A stretch of DNA of 64,000 bases from Arenicola marina (lineage: Eukaryota; Annelida; Polychaeta; Arenicolidae). Shown one piece after another: positions 1 to 11,340 of the stretch. The notes below the pieces were generated by a model, which had not been told where the DNA came from, searched no databases, and was given only the letters and a program-made list of their open reading frames with translations. The stretch spans positions 40,086,035 to 40,150,034 of the forward strand of contig OZ025256.1 in the NCBI GenBank assembly GCA_964019135.1. The letters run 5' to 3'. The stretch's first letter is position 1, and every line of letters begins with the position of its first letter. Position numbers and translations under genes: made by a program.

Positions 1-165
1 TGCAACTCTTGCGAGCGCTCTAGCGGCCAAACTAAGCGTCCTAGAGCAATTCTATCGCGATTTTCGCTGGTCAACCCGCCATCTCTCTCTCGCTTCATGC
101 AATCTGGGCCCCCTAGGTCAATTATGAACCCAGTTATGGCCCTTTGAACGTCGAAACGCCACAAA

Positions 166-806
166 AGTCCCATAGAGAAATGCCGTCGGCCCTGGAACCG
201 CAAGTAAGATAGGAACGTATCGTTTTTAGCTTGTAGCTATACGAGGAACTACTTTTCCCACAATAAAATGCTACTCTCGCATTTTTGTGATTTTTTTCTG
301 ATTTTTGATGATTGTACCAAAAGTGACGTCATCGTGACGTCACGTGACGTATCAAAAATCACTAAGATTCAACACAAGTCATCACAATTCATATTTCTAT
401 GACATATTTGAACATCATAGCGATAGCTTGATGGCAAATGTGCCAAAAAGCGAAAAAACTGACAGAGGTCATTTAGTGCGTTTTCGGAAAAACCTATGAC
501 CTCGTTATCCTCGAAAATGAGTATTACGCATCAAAAAATGATCAACAGCCGAAAACTACACATCAGAAAGCCGCACATTCTGAAACTTACTCGAGATCTC
601 TAGCTTCAATATTAACGGAGATATATGCGTTTAAATTTATTTTTTCAAAACATCGCTGTGACCTTGACCTTTCACCTTTTGATCTGGGCGACGAGTATGT
701 TGTAGCCCTACTGCGTGGCTATGTGATTGAAAATACCGCAAATCCATGTATGCGTCCGTTACAAATCAATGAGACTTTTTGTAAAAACAGACATACAAAC
801 ACACAA
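166..806 (+). repeat. Dispersed repeat, first copy of a direct pair
   Basis: This ~640-bp segment is closely repeated in the same orientation at 2703-3376. Both copies start near 'aagtcccatagagaaat', pass through a stretch rich in TGACGTCA/TGACGT (around 325-350), share the 'tgaccttgacctt' block, and end in an 'acagacatac' microsatellite-like tail. No open frame of coding quality is present. The family is unknown to me. It could be a non-autonomous transposable element or a local duplication. Confidence 0.7.
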
Positions 807-2702
807 GCAAACAAACAAGAAGTCAGTGAGGACACTGATGATGACGAAAATCGACTCTAGGTCGAAGAGCGTGTCTATCTGAACATGTTGATCGAAACCG
901 CGACCGCCCACGATGATTATTAAGGGAATGAGGGCCATTTCTAGATTGCGATTTGAGCTGAACAGCGCATATAGGGGGCAATTTTGGATAAACGGCGCGT
1001 ATACGGGACAATTCGGGCTAAACAGCGCGTACAACGGGAAATTTAACCCAAATAGCGCATTCATCCGACAACGTGCGCACCGCAGGCTCTATTTTGAGCA
1101 GTGTGCAATGAGCAATTAACCGATATTAACGGAATTACAGGTAAAACCGTCGCTTGTGCCGATGACGTGACAATCGCGTCATGTGACGAATCTTCCGCCC
1201 AAGAATTTAATGCCATATTAGAGTTTAAGTGAACATGACATTTTCTCAAGAGCGATTGCTTAACCCATTGTGAATGGCGCTACGAATTTTACTTGTTATC
1301 TAATAATACGTCATCGTGACGCGACATGACGTCTTTTGACGTTTGCAAAAATGCTTAAGATGGCTTCTATTTCTTTAATATACCTACGTATCAACTCGTT
1401 CTATGACAGCTATTGCCAAAGTGGCTGAAAATAAAGCAAACCCAACATGTCGTAGGAGCACGTTAGCTATGACGTCATTTTTGACGCACACTTATCCCCT
1501 GCGCCAAACAAGTTACACACGGCACAAAATGTCCCTGAACACGACCTGCAACGTCAAGCAACCCGAAAGTCGCCATACCTTGTAATAGCTGAGTAATAGC
1601 CTACTTAAGATATGTGACGTCATGACGTCATGGTGACGTTATGACGTGACGCACGACAACATCCAAGCGGCAATATGCCAAGCTTTACTGCCACAACTTA
1701 TTCGATTAAAGAGCTAGCCGATAGTAAGATTAGTCCTTCAGCTATGGCTTGGCGAAATGGTCAAAAATTGCATTAGCTTATCATTGCGGAAACACGGAGA
1801 CCGACGACAAGAACAAAGAACACTGTAAGCGAAGCAATATAGCAACCAATTTGTTTCTTTTACTATTTTTCTGACCATCAATGTTCCCAACCATTTGACG
1901 CAAACATCACAGCTCTAGCTTGTTTTTCTGATTTTTGACGATTTTTTCAAGATGGACACAATCTCCATTCACTCATCATTGGCGGCCCCGCGAAGGTGTC
2001 GTCCCACTTCGGAGCCCTCTAGCGCCATAACTAGACAACATCCGCCTGATTAAAGCACTAAGTGATCTGAAGATGCTTATTGGCAACTAGTTGGCAAAAA
2101 GATTGCAATTTTAGCATTGTTTTCTGATTTTTGACGATTTTTCTTTCAATTCCAAGAATCTGTATGTTTATCATTAGGCCAGTGGCTTCGTTGCCATGGA
2201 AACAAAAAGTAATACAGAGATCGCCGTGTGTTTCTTATAACTTGCTTTAAGATGATATTATCTCACTGTGTGGCGAAGAAGACTGAAATAGCTGGAACGG
2301 AAGTAGGTCATATTCGATCAAGTTCATTTTTCCCCATAGGATCCCATGTTAAACGATTTCGACTATATGCCGAAAAGTAATGTGGCTATGGAACCATGTT
2401 GACACATTATGACTCAGCTTAGTATTATCCATCCACAGCTGCAAGCATTGAGTGATGGCTTGAATAGAACACCCGTGGGAGCCTCTGCTAACACCAAAAA
2501 GCCGTATCTTTCACCATTGGTTAAATTTCCAAAAAATCCTGTGACGTCACTATTTGCTCTAATTGCATATGGTAAGCACTGTGGCTACTAGACGTCATGT
2601 TCAACTAATAAAAAAATCCCGGTGTTGTTTGCTGGAGGCACTTGCGACATACATGACAAAACATTTTTTCCCAGCCTAAAGATACAGCCCTTTTAACATG
2701 GG
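807..2702. other. Non-coding spacer between the two repeat copies
   Basis: No gene seen. 957-1066 holds about four imperfect 30-bp tandem units with cores such as 'aacagcgcatatag', which create a short pseudo-periodic frame. TGACGT/TGACGTCA motifs recur at about 1300-1340, 1470 and 1610-1650, so the CRE-like words seem to be part of the repeat material rather than of a promoter. Confidence 0.5.
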
Positions 2703-3376
2703 AAGTCCCATAGAGAAATTCCTCCGGCCCTGGAACCGGAAGTAAGATAGGAACGTATTGTTTTTAGTTTATAGCTATACGAGGAACTACTTTTCCTACA
2801 ATATAATGTTACTCTCGCATTTTTGTGATTTTTTTCAGATTTTTGATAATTTTTTGCAAGTACCGAAAGTGACGTCATCGTGACGTCACGTGACGTATCA
2901 GAAACCACTAAGATTCAACACAAGTGATCACAATTCATATGTCTATGACATATTTAAACATCATAGCGATAGCTTGATGGCAAATGCACCAAAAAGCGAA
3001 AAAACTGACAGAGGTCATTTAGTGCATTTTCCGCAAAACCTATGACCTCGTTTTCCTCGAAAATGAGTATAACGCATCAAAAAGTGAACAATACCCGAAA
3101 ACTGCACCTGAAACAGGGGCACATTCTGAAACTAATTCGAAATCTCTAGCTTTAATATTAACGGAGATATAAGCGTTTTTAGTTTTTTTTTCACAAAATC
3201 GCTGTGACCTTGACCTTTGACCTTTCGACCTGCGTGACGAGAATATTGTAGCCCTATTAGCTGGCTATAAGATGTTAAAGATTGCGAAACGATACATGTA
3301 GCAGTTAGGCCACAAAGAGACTTCCCGTTTTCGAGTGAAACAGACATACATACATACATACATACACACAAACACG
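2703..3376 (+). repeat. Dispersed repeat, second copy of a direct pair
   Basis: Second copy of the segment at 166-806, diverged by scattered substitutions and small indels. Its 3' end has a (cata)n run. It is followed directly by the hairpin pair at 3394-3470, which the first copy largely lacks: only a short 'gatgacgaaaat' relic is seen near 838. Confidence 0.7.
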
Positions 3377-3393
3377 ACCAACCGACATATTCC

Positions 3394-3470
3394 GAAAATT
3401 GAAAAATTCAATTTTCGTCATAACAAACACGACCGACTGACATATGACGAAAATTGAAATTTTCGTCATA
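3394..3470. repeat. Two consecutive strong hairpins
   Basis: At 3394-3416 the arms are GAAAATTGAA and TTCAATTTTC with a 3-nt loop. At 3443-3470 the arms are TATGACGAAAATT and AATTTTCGTCATA with a 2-nt loop. Both are perfect and sit in two copies of a roughly 50-bp unit ('aaacacgaccgac...cgtcataa'). They may be the end of a mobile element, but no partner end was identified. Confidence 0.7.
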
Positions 3471-3884
3471 ATAAGGCAATGCAACCTCGGTAAAGCACGA
3501 CCAAGTCGGGGACCCTCGGGATCAATCGTCCGTCGCTGGGCACACGTTGGATGGCCTTGGGGAGTGGGTGGGTGGTGTAGTGAGAAGGAGGTTGGGGGAG
3601 GGGTGGGGATGGGGGGTACGGGGGGGGGGGGGCAGGGTATGTTGGCCATGGCGACATGGTGCCGGTTTCATGACGATGATAATGATGTTTACTGATTACT
3701 GATGTCCACCTGGTGGGTGAAGGGTGGGGGTTGGGGTGCAGGATTATGATGACGCTTAGGCTTCGGCAAGATGAGGTGGTGAGGGGTGAACAGATGGTGG
3801 GGTGGTAGGGGTGCTATGGAGGAGGGGTGGTGGGGTGGTGGAGGTGAAAGGATGGTGTGGTGGTGGGAGTGAAATGATGATGGG

Positions 3885-5090
3885 TTGTTGGGGGTGAAAC
3901 GTTGGTGGGGTGGTGGGGCTAAGATGGTGGTTGGGGCGAGAGGATGGTGGGGTGGTGGGGGTCAAAAGATGATGGGTGGTGGGGGTCTAAAGATGATGGG
4001 TGGTGGGAGTCTAAACATGATGGGTGGTGGGAGTCAAAAGATGATGGGTGGTGGGGGTCTAAAGATGATGGGTGGTGGGGGTCAAAAGATGATGGGTGAT
4101 GGGGGTCAAAAGATGATGGGTGGTGGGTGTCTAAAGATGATGGGTGGTGGGTGTCTAAAGATGATGGGTGGTGGGGGTCTAAAGATGATGGGTGGTGGGG
4201 GTCAAAAGATGATGGGTGGTGGGTGTCTAAAGATGATGGGGGGTGGGGGTCAAAAGATGATGGGTGGTGGGGGTCAAAAGATAATGGGTGGTGGGTGTCT
4301 AAAGATGATGGGGGGTGGGGGTCAAAAGATGATGGGTGGTGGGGATCAAAAGATGATGGGTGGTGAGGGTCTAAAGATGATGGGTGGTGGGTGTCTAAAG
4401 ATGATGGGTTGTAGGGGGTCTAAAGATGATGGGTGGTGAGGGTCAAAAGATGATGGGTGGTGGGGGTCTAAAGATGATGGGTGGTGAGGGTCAAAATATG
4501 ATGGGTGGTGGGGGTCTAAAGATGATGGGTGGTGGGGGTCAAAAGATGATGGGGGGTGGGGTTCTAAAGATGATGGGTGGTGAGGCTCAAAAGATGAGGG
4601 GTGGTGGGGTTCAAAAGATGATGGGTGGTGGGGGTCAAAAGATGATGGGTGGTGGGGGTCTAAAGATGATGGGTGGTGAGGGTCAAAATATGATGGGTGG
4701 TGGGGGTCTAAAGATGCTGGGTGGTGGGGGTCAAAAGATGATGGGTGGTGGGGTTCTAAAGATGAGGGGTGGTGGGGGTCAAAAGATGATGGGTGGTGAG
4801 GCTCAAAGATGAGGGGTGGTGGGGGTCAAAAGATGATGGGTGGTGGGGGTCAAAAGATGATGGGTGGTGGGAGTCAAAAGTTGATGGGTGGTGAGGGTCA
4901 TAAGAAAATGGGGGTGGGGGTCTAAAGATGATGGGTGGTGGGGGTCAAAAGATGATGGGTGGTGGGGGTCTAAAGATAATGGGTGGTGGGGGTCAAAAGA
5001 TAATGGGGGTGGGGGTCTAAAGATGATGGGTGGTGGGGGTCAAAAGATGATGGGTGGTGGGGGTCAAAAGATGGTGAGGGTGAGAGGATG
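3885..5090 (+). repeat. 24-bp G-rich minisatellite, ~45 copies
   Basis: The unit is about 24 bp, 'gatgatgggtggtggggg' followed by 'tcaaaa' or 'tctaaa', with two main variants interleaved. Because 24 is a multiple of three, the array reads as long open frames (GGGGQKMM-type octapeptides) that are not genes. The flanks at 3550-3885 are degenerate GGT/GGG-rich sequence from which the array may have grown. The G runs could form G-quadruplex-type structures. Confidence 0.9.
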
Positions 5091-5530
5091 GTGGGGAGGA
5101 AAGGTGGTTCTCAGGAGAAGATCAACCCAAAAGCGCGGGAAAGAACATAGGGACGGACTCCTGTAATCCGACCTGATATGAAAATTTTCAAATGCTATAA
5201 GTCATGTTTTTGAAAACGATTTACAAAGTCCGGTTTAATGACGATACTGGGAAATGTCGCTCTCCCTCTCGGGTAGTGGTGGAGGGGAGAGTCCTTATGG
5301 CGATGCTAATAGCAACGGCCAAAGATGAGGGTCGGGTGGTGAGGGTGAAGTGGGGTGGAGGGCACACACACACAGAACCGATACCTTCCCCGTTGTCACA
5401 TTGGTCAACAACGTGAATATAGACGTGAATATAGCTAATGGGAGGGGGAAGCCGTGCCGACACGTTTATCAGGAGTGAGGCCTGGCCGGGGCCCACACTT
5501 GACTCTCATTGCACAGTGTCCACTGGCACC

Positions 5531-5730
5531 NNNNNNNNNNNNNNNNNNNNNNNNNNNNNNNNNNNNNNNNNNNNNNNNNNNNNNNNNNNNNNNNNNNNNN
5601 NNNNNNNNNNNNNNNNNNNNNNNNNNNNNNNNNNNNNNNNNNNNNNNNNNNNNNNNNNNNNNNNNNNNNNNNNNNNNNNNNNNNNNNNNNNNNNNNNNNN
5701 NNNNNNNNNNNNNNNNNNNNNNNNNNNNNN
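5531..5730. other. Assembly gap (200 N)
   Basis: Exactly 200 N in a row, a conventional scaffold-gap size, so the true length is unknown. Frames crossing it are meaningless. Confidence 0.99.
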
Positions 5731-6630
5731 TCAGCGTTGTGAGATGTTCGCCTTGCAAGAGGCACACAAATTTCTGGTCATAACGCGCTACGGCCAGGAC
5801 ACGATGAGGGTCGTGGGATTGGTTACAGTACAAGTGAATACACGGGGGACTAATGATATCCTGTCTGAAATGAAGGATTGATTCACTTAACAGTTGGTGC
5901 CACGCCAAACAACTTTAGCTTATATTATTCTTATGTGTTTACTCTCACATTCCTGAGTTATAACGCCCCAAATTGTAGAAAGGAATACCTTTTCGTCATT
6001 TTCGCACATGCCGATTTAAATTCTGGGAGCGAGGAAAGTGACGTCAAAGGGGAATACAAACGCATGTGCTTTTACATTGAGACTCAGATGATCTCTGCTC
6101 ATTGGCTTGAACTCGTTGAGGTGGGTCACGGCGGCTTCTAAAGCGGCTCCGAGGCACCCCCGCCGCCCCCCCACCCTCTCGTCCTATACTTGCATGTGCC
6201 TCCCCCATCTTCCTTTAAAGTGAGCTGCATTGAGCTCGGCCAAGGTATTATATTATTATATTATATAATATGTAATGTGTAGTAACGAAAGCCATAACCA
6301 ATATATATATATATACACCTCTTTCATGCATGACAAGGGGTCACCCCGTAGCCTAGTAGGTACATCGGGCGACTAGTGTCGAGTATACAATACACTGCTA
6401 GGTCGATCCGGTGCGTGGTCCAAATCCCACCTGTGCAAATTTTCTATATTATTTTGTGTGCAAGATAAGGATTCCACGTTTTTCTTCACCAAGTGTAGGG
6501 ATTCCTCCAAAGCCCGAGGCTTCCCTTTCGCAGCTGTTCCCAATGTCGCGATATGACAGAGGTTGGAATGGAGGACACTTCTGGCGGGCGGGACGGGTTT
6601 CCGGGATTCAGAAGCAGGTTTAAACGCCAA
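5731..6630. other. Upstream flank, no gene seen
   Basis: AT-rich non-coding sequence with a short (AT)n tract near 6300-6315. 6337-6440 looks like a SINE head ('ggtcaccccgtagcctag' and, downstream, 'ggtgcgtggtccaaatccc', a degenerate B box). The same head recurs at 14236 and 22307. Confidence 0.5.
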
Positions 6631-6632
6631 TT

Positions 6633-6822
6633 AATGAAGCCATGGTTGGTTGGTTGTATATTCAGGACGCTTTAACCACTTTTGGTCATATCGTGTCAAC
6701 GGGAGAAGGAAGGGAGAGTGGAGCCATGTCCCCGGGGGTAACCCCTAGGCTCTCAGGTGGCCAGAGCACTCAAGGCGAGCGCCATAACCCACTGAGCTAT
6801 CGGGTCGGCCCCAATGAAGCCA
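6633..6822 (-). mobile_element. tRNA-derived SINE (family A), inserted with 10-bp target duplication
   Basis: The element (6643-6812) lies in minus orientation. Its head, read on the minus strand, starts 'ggggccgacccgatagctca' and its tail ends in (aacc)n. It is flanked by perfect 10-bp direct repeats AATGAAGCCA at 6633-6642 and 6813-6822, the expected target-site duplication of LINE-driven retroposition. The copy is internally shortened (about 170 bp against about 250 bp in the copies at 22 and 43 kb). The duplication also shows that it landed in the sequence carrying the tRNA-like segment at 6822. Confidence 0.8.
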
Positions 6823-6895
6823 GGGTAGCTTAGTTGGTATAACATCAGACTGTATATCGTGGGGTTGTGTGTTCAACTCCCGGTGGCGGCAAATG
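6818..6895 (+). repeat. tRNA-like pol III head (SINE or tRNA relic)
   Basis: It contains a perfect A-box word 'tagcttagttgg' and a B-box-like 'tgttcaactcc' 40-odd bases later. The D, T and acceptor stems do not pair well, so this is not a functional tRNA gene. It is best read as a tRNA-derived SINE head or a decayed tRNA. Confidence 0.45.
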
Positions 6896-7284
6896 TGGTC
6901 CTTTCCAAGGTCGTTACTTTTTGGATAAAAATCCTCAATCGTAATCTGGGATTCTAAGACTGATCAGAAAATTACTTCTGGCTGCCCCGCTTGTTTACAT
7001 CTTGTTGTAATACTACTTACCCACAATTAAAGTACGATTTAATCATCTCTAAATATTCATTTGATAACACATAATGGGTTCCCATTTGTTCCTAAATATA
7101 CTAAAAGACAAAAATGGCTTTTGTTCAACTGCGGATTTTTCCACCGCATATTAATATTTAACACTAGTAATGGCACCTGGATAATTTGGAATCTTTGTAA
7201 TAGTACGTAAAACCTACTTGTATCAACCAATTCAATCCATCCATGGAGCTCGCACCACACTGTATCTGTCGTTGTATCTTTCAG

Positions 7285-7488
7285 CCGCCATGTTAGTGGC
7301 GGAGAAGGCCGATGAGCCCACGACGGGCGGGTCCGGCTCCAAGGCCCCGGGAGCGGGGCCCTCCAGCTGCCGCCGAACACGCTCTAGTCCCAGCGTGTCT
7401 GACCCCAGGATTAGAATCAACCCAGAGCTTATAGACGAAATCGAGCGGTTTGCCGAAGAAAAACGGCGTTTGACGATGCGGGAAACCG
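7285..7488 (+). CDS. AGBL2/3: CCP2/3-like gene, exon 1 (start codon at 7290)
   Basis: The ATG at 7290 sits in a strong Kozak context (gccgccATGt). The exon encodes about 66 residues, Gly/Ser/Pro-rich and then a charged stretch (ELIDEIERFAEEKRR) that may be helical. It ends G|GTAGGT in phase 1 and joins exon 2 in frame. 'ttgtatctttcag' just before 7285 resembles a 3' splice site, so an untranslated exon may lie upstream. In-frame codons continue upstream to 7218, but without support. Nothing here identifies the family; it is assigned by phase and proximity. Confidence 0.6.
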
Positions 7489-7759
7489 GTAGGTGGCACC
7501 ACCGAAGAGGTGATTTGTCATTTGTTTCGTGCTTCAAATCATTTACGTTGAAAGTTTCTGAAATTGTTTTAATTAATTGTTTAGCACCTGTCACCGCTAA
7601 CAAGGACCATTGCTGACTGTCAACAGTGAATGTCGACAGATTTTGCGCTTGTGCCGGATAACGATCCGATGTCTGTCGTCATGAAATTTAGAGGCTTCTT
7701 CCCGGAAACATGGGTCCTCTATTCATTGACCTTTCGCAATGTCCCTCTTACTCTCCGCC

Positions 7760-10700
7760 ACTCCCTCCTACTCTGCCACTCTCTCTCTCTCTGTCATTCC
7801 CTGACGTCATCCTCGACAAATCTACTACCGTTACCTGTCAATCTGTTCCACCGTCACAAGGTCACCGTCACAGTCACGTCTTGTCATCTCCCACTCTGCC
7901 ACTAAGCGTCACTCGTTCACACGCTCTCATTCCCGGCCACTCCCTGCCACTCTCCGTCATTCACCGTCACTCTACGCCATTCTCCGTATCTCTCCGCCAC
8001 ACTCCGTCACACTCCGTCACTCTCCGTCACTCTCCGTCATTCCCTGCCACACTCCATCACTCTCCGTCACTCTCCGCCACACTCCATCACTCTCCGTCAC
8101 TCTCCGTCACACTCCGTCACTCTCCGTCACTCTCCGTCATTCCCTGCCACACTCCGTCACTCTCCGCCTCACTCCGTCACTCTCCGCCTCACTCCGTCAC
8201 TCTCCGCCTCACTCCGTCACTCTCCGCTTCACTCCGTCACTCTCCGCCACACTCCGTCACTCTACGCCATTCTCCGTATCTCTCCGCCACACTCCGTCAC
8301 TCTCCGCCTCACTCCGTCACTCTCCGCCTCACTCCGTCACTCTCTGCCACACTCCGTCACTCTCTGCCTCACTCCGTCACTCTCCGCCTCACTCCGTCAC
8401 TCTCTGCCACACTCCGTCACTCTCCGCCTCACTCCGTCACTCTCCGCCTCACTCCGTCACTCTCCGCCACACTCCGTCACTCTCCGTCACACTCCATCAC
8501 ACTCCGTCACTCTCCGTCATTCCCTGCCACACTCCGTCACTCTCTGCCTCACTCCGTCACTCTCCGTCACACTCCGTCACTCTCCGCCTCACTCCGTCAC
8601 TCTCTGCCACACTCCGTCACTCTCTGCCACACTCCGTCACTCTACGCCATTCTCCGTATCTCTCCGCCACACTCCGTCACACTCCGTCACACTCCGTCAC
8701 TCTCCGTCATTCCCTGCCACACTCCGTCACTCTCCGCCTCACTCCGTCACTCTCCGCCTCACTCCGTCACTCTCTGCCACACTCCGTCACTCTCTGCCTC
8801 ACTCCGTCACTCTCCGCCTCACTCCGTCACTCTCTGCCACACTCCGTCACTCTCTGCCTCACTCCGTCACTCTCCGCCTCACTCCGTCACTCTCTGCCAC
8901 ACTCCGTCACTCTCCGCCTCACTCCGTCACTCTCTGCCACACTCCGTCACTCTACGCCATTCTCCGTATCTCTCCGCCACACTCCGTCACTCTCTGTCAT
9001 TCCCTGCCACACTCCGTCACTCTCCGCCTCACTCCGTCACTCTCCGCCTCACTCCGTCACTCTCTGCCACACTCCGTCACTCTCTGCCTCACTCCGTCAC
9101 ACTCCGCCTCACTCCGTCACTCTCTGCCACACTCCGTCACTCTCCGCCTCACTCCGTCACTCTCCGCCTCACTCCGTCACTCTCTGCCACACTCCGTCAC
9201 TCTCCGCCTCACTCCGTCACTCTCTGTCACACTCCGTCACTCTCTGTGCCACACTCCGCCACACTCCGTCACTCTCCGTCACTCTCCGTCATTCCCTGCC
9301 ACACTCCGTCACTCTCCGTCACTCTCCGTCACTCTCTGCCTCACTCCGTCACTCTCCGCCTCACTCCGTCACTCTCTGCCTCACTCCGTCACTCTCCGCC
9401 TCACTCCGTCACTCTCCGCCTCACTCCGTCACTCTCCGCCTCACTCCGTCACTCTCCGCCTCACTCCGTCACTCTCTGCCTCACTCCGTCACTCTCTGCC
9501 TCACTCCGTCACCCTGCCTCACTCCGTCACTCTCTGCCTTACTCCGTCACTCTGCCTCACTCCGTCACCCTGCCTCACTCCGTCACTCTCTGCCTTACTC
9601 CGTCACTCTGCCTCACTCCGTCACTCTCTGTCTCACTCCGTCACTCTCTGCCCCACTGCGTCACTCTCTGCCTCACTCCGTCATTCTGTGCTTCACTCCG
9701 TCACACTCCGCCACACTCCGTCACACTCTGCCTCACTCCGTCACACCCTGCCTCACTCCGTCACTCTTCGCCACACTCCGTCACTCTCTGCCTCACTCCG
9801 TCACTCTCTGCCTCACTCCGTCACCCTGCCTCACTCCGTCACTCTGCCTCACTCCGTCACTCTCTGCCGCACTGCGTCACTCTGTCACTCTCTGCCTCAC
9901 TCCGGCACTCTCCGCCTCACTCCGTCACTCTCTGCCACACTCCGTCACTCTCTACCTCACTCTGTCACTCTCTGCCTCACTCCGTCACTCTGCATCACGC
10001 CGTCACTCTGCCTCACTCCGTCACTCTCTGCCTCACTCCGTCACTCTCTGCCTCACTGCGTCACTCGCTGTCCCACTCCGTCACTCTCTGCATCACTTGG
10101 TCACTCCCTGCCACACTCCGTCACTCTCTGCCACACTCCGTCACTCTCTGCCTCACTCCGTCACTCTCGGCCACACTCCGTCACTCTCTGCCTCACTCCG
10201 TCACTCTCTGCCTCACTCCGTCACTCTCTACCTCACTCCGTCACTTTCTGCCTCACTCCGTCCCTCTCTACCTCACTCCGGCACTCTCTGCCTCACTCCG
10301 TCACTCTGCCTCACTCCGTCACTCTCTGTTTCACTCCGTCACTCTCTGCCCCACTGCGTCACTCTCTGCCTCACTCCGTCATTCTGTGCTTCACTCCGTC
10401 ACTCTCCGCCACACTCCGTCACTCTCTGCCTCACTCCGTCACACCCTGCCTCACTCCGGCACTCTTCGCCACACTCCGTCACTCTCTGCCTCACTCCGTC
10501 ACTCTCTGCCTCACTCCGTCACCCTGCCTCACTCCGTCACTCTGCCTCACTCCGTCACTCTCTGCCGCACTGCGTCACTCTGTCACTCTCTGCCTCACTC
10601 CGTCACTCTGCCTCACTCCGTCACTCTCTGCCTCACTCCGTCACTCTCTGCCTCACTGCGTCACTCTCTGCCTCACTCCGTCATTCTGTGCTTCACACCG

Positions 10701-11340
10701 TCACTCTCCGCCACACTCCGTCACTCTTCGCCACACTCCGTCACTCTCTGCCTCACTCCGTCACTCTGCCTCACTCCGTCACTCTCTGCCTCAGTCCGTC
10801 ACTCTCTGCCTCACTCCGTCACACCCTGTCTCACTCCGTCACTCTTCGCCACACTCCGTCACTCTCTGCCTCACTCCGTCACTCTGCCTCACTCCGTCAC
10901 TCTCTGCCTCAGTCCGTCACTCGCTGCCGCACTCCGTCACACCCTGCCTCACTCCGTCACTCTTCGCCACACTCCGTCACTCTCTGCCTCACTCCGTCAC
11001 TCTCGGCCACACTCCGTCACTCTCTGCCTCACTCCGTCACTCTCTGCCTCACTCCGTCACTCTCTACCTCACTCCGTCACTTTCTGCCTCACTGCTTCAC
11101 TCGCTGCCTCACTCCATCACACTCTGCCACACTCCGTCACTCTCTGCCTCACTGCTTCACTCGCTGCCTCACTCCATCACACTCTGCCACACTCTGTCAC
11201 TCTCCGCCACACTCCTTCACTATGGGCCACTCGCTGCCACACTCCGTCACTCTCCGCCACTACCTGCCACACTCCTTCACTATGGGCCACTCGCCGCCAC
11301 ACTCCGTCACTCTCCGGTACTACCTGCCACACTGCCGCTT
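7760..11340 (+). repeat. 20-bp minisatellite/satellite array, ~170 copies
   Basis: The unit is 'cactccgtcactctccgcct' with substitutions. The first part is very regular (20-bp steps with 60-bp and larger higher-order patterns). The second part (after about 9500) is mixed with 18-bp variants. Since 20 is not a multiple of three and the unit has no stop in any frame, all three forward frames stay open for very long stretches (over 1,200 codons in one). The frames repeat Ser/Leu/His/Pro peptides and are artefacts. Confidence 0.95.

Noticed and set aside
3885-5166. Open frames with GGGGQKMM repeats (184, 128, 92 codons)
   Set aside because: 24-bp minisatellite. The unit length is a multiple of three, so any stop-free unit gives a long frame. 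No splice sites and no other coding signal.
5435-5908. Open frames across the N stretch
   Set aside because: They exist only because N is treated as readable sequence.
6818-6895. Functional tRNA gene
   Set aside because: A and B boxes are present, but the D, T and acceptor stems do not pair and there is no sensible anticodon stem.
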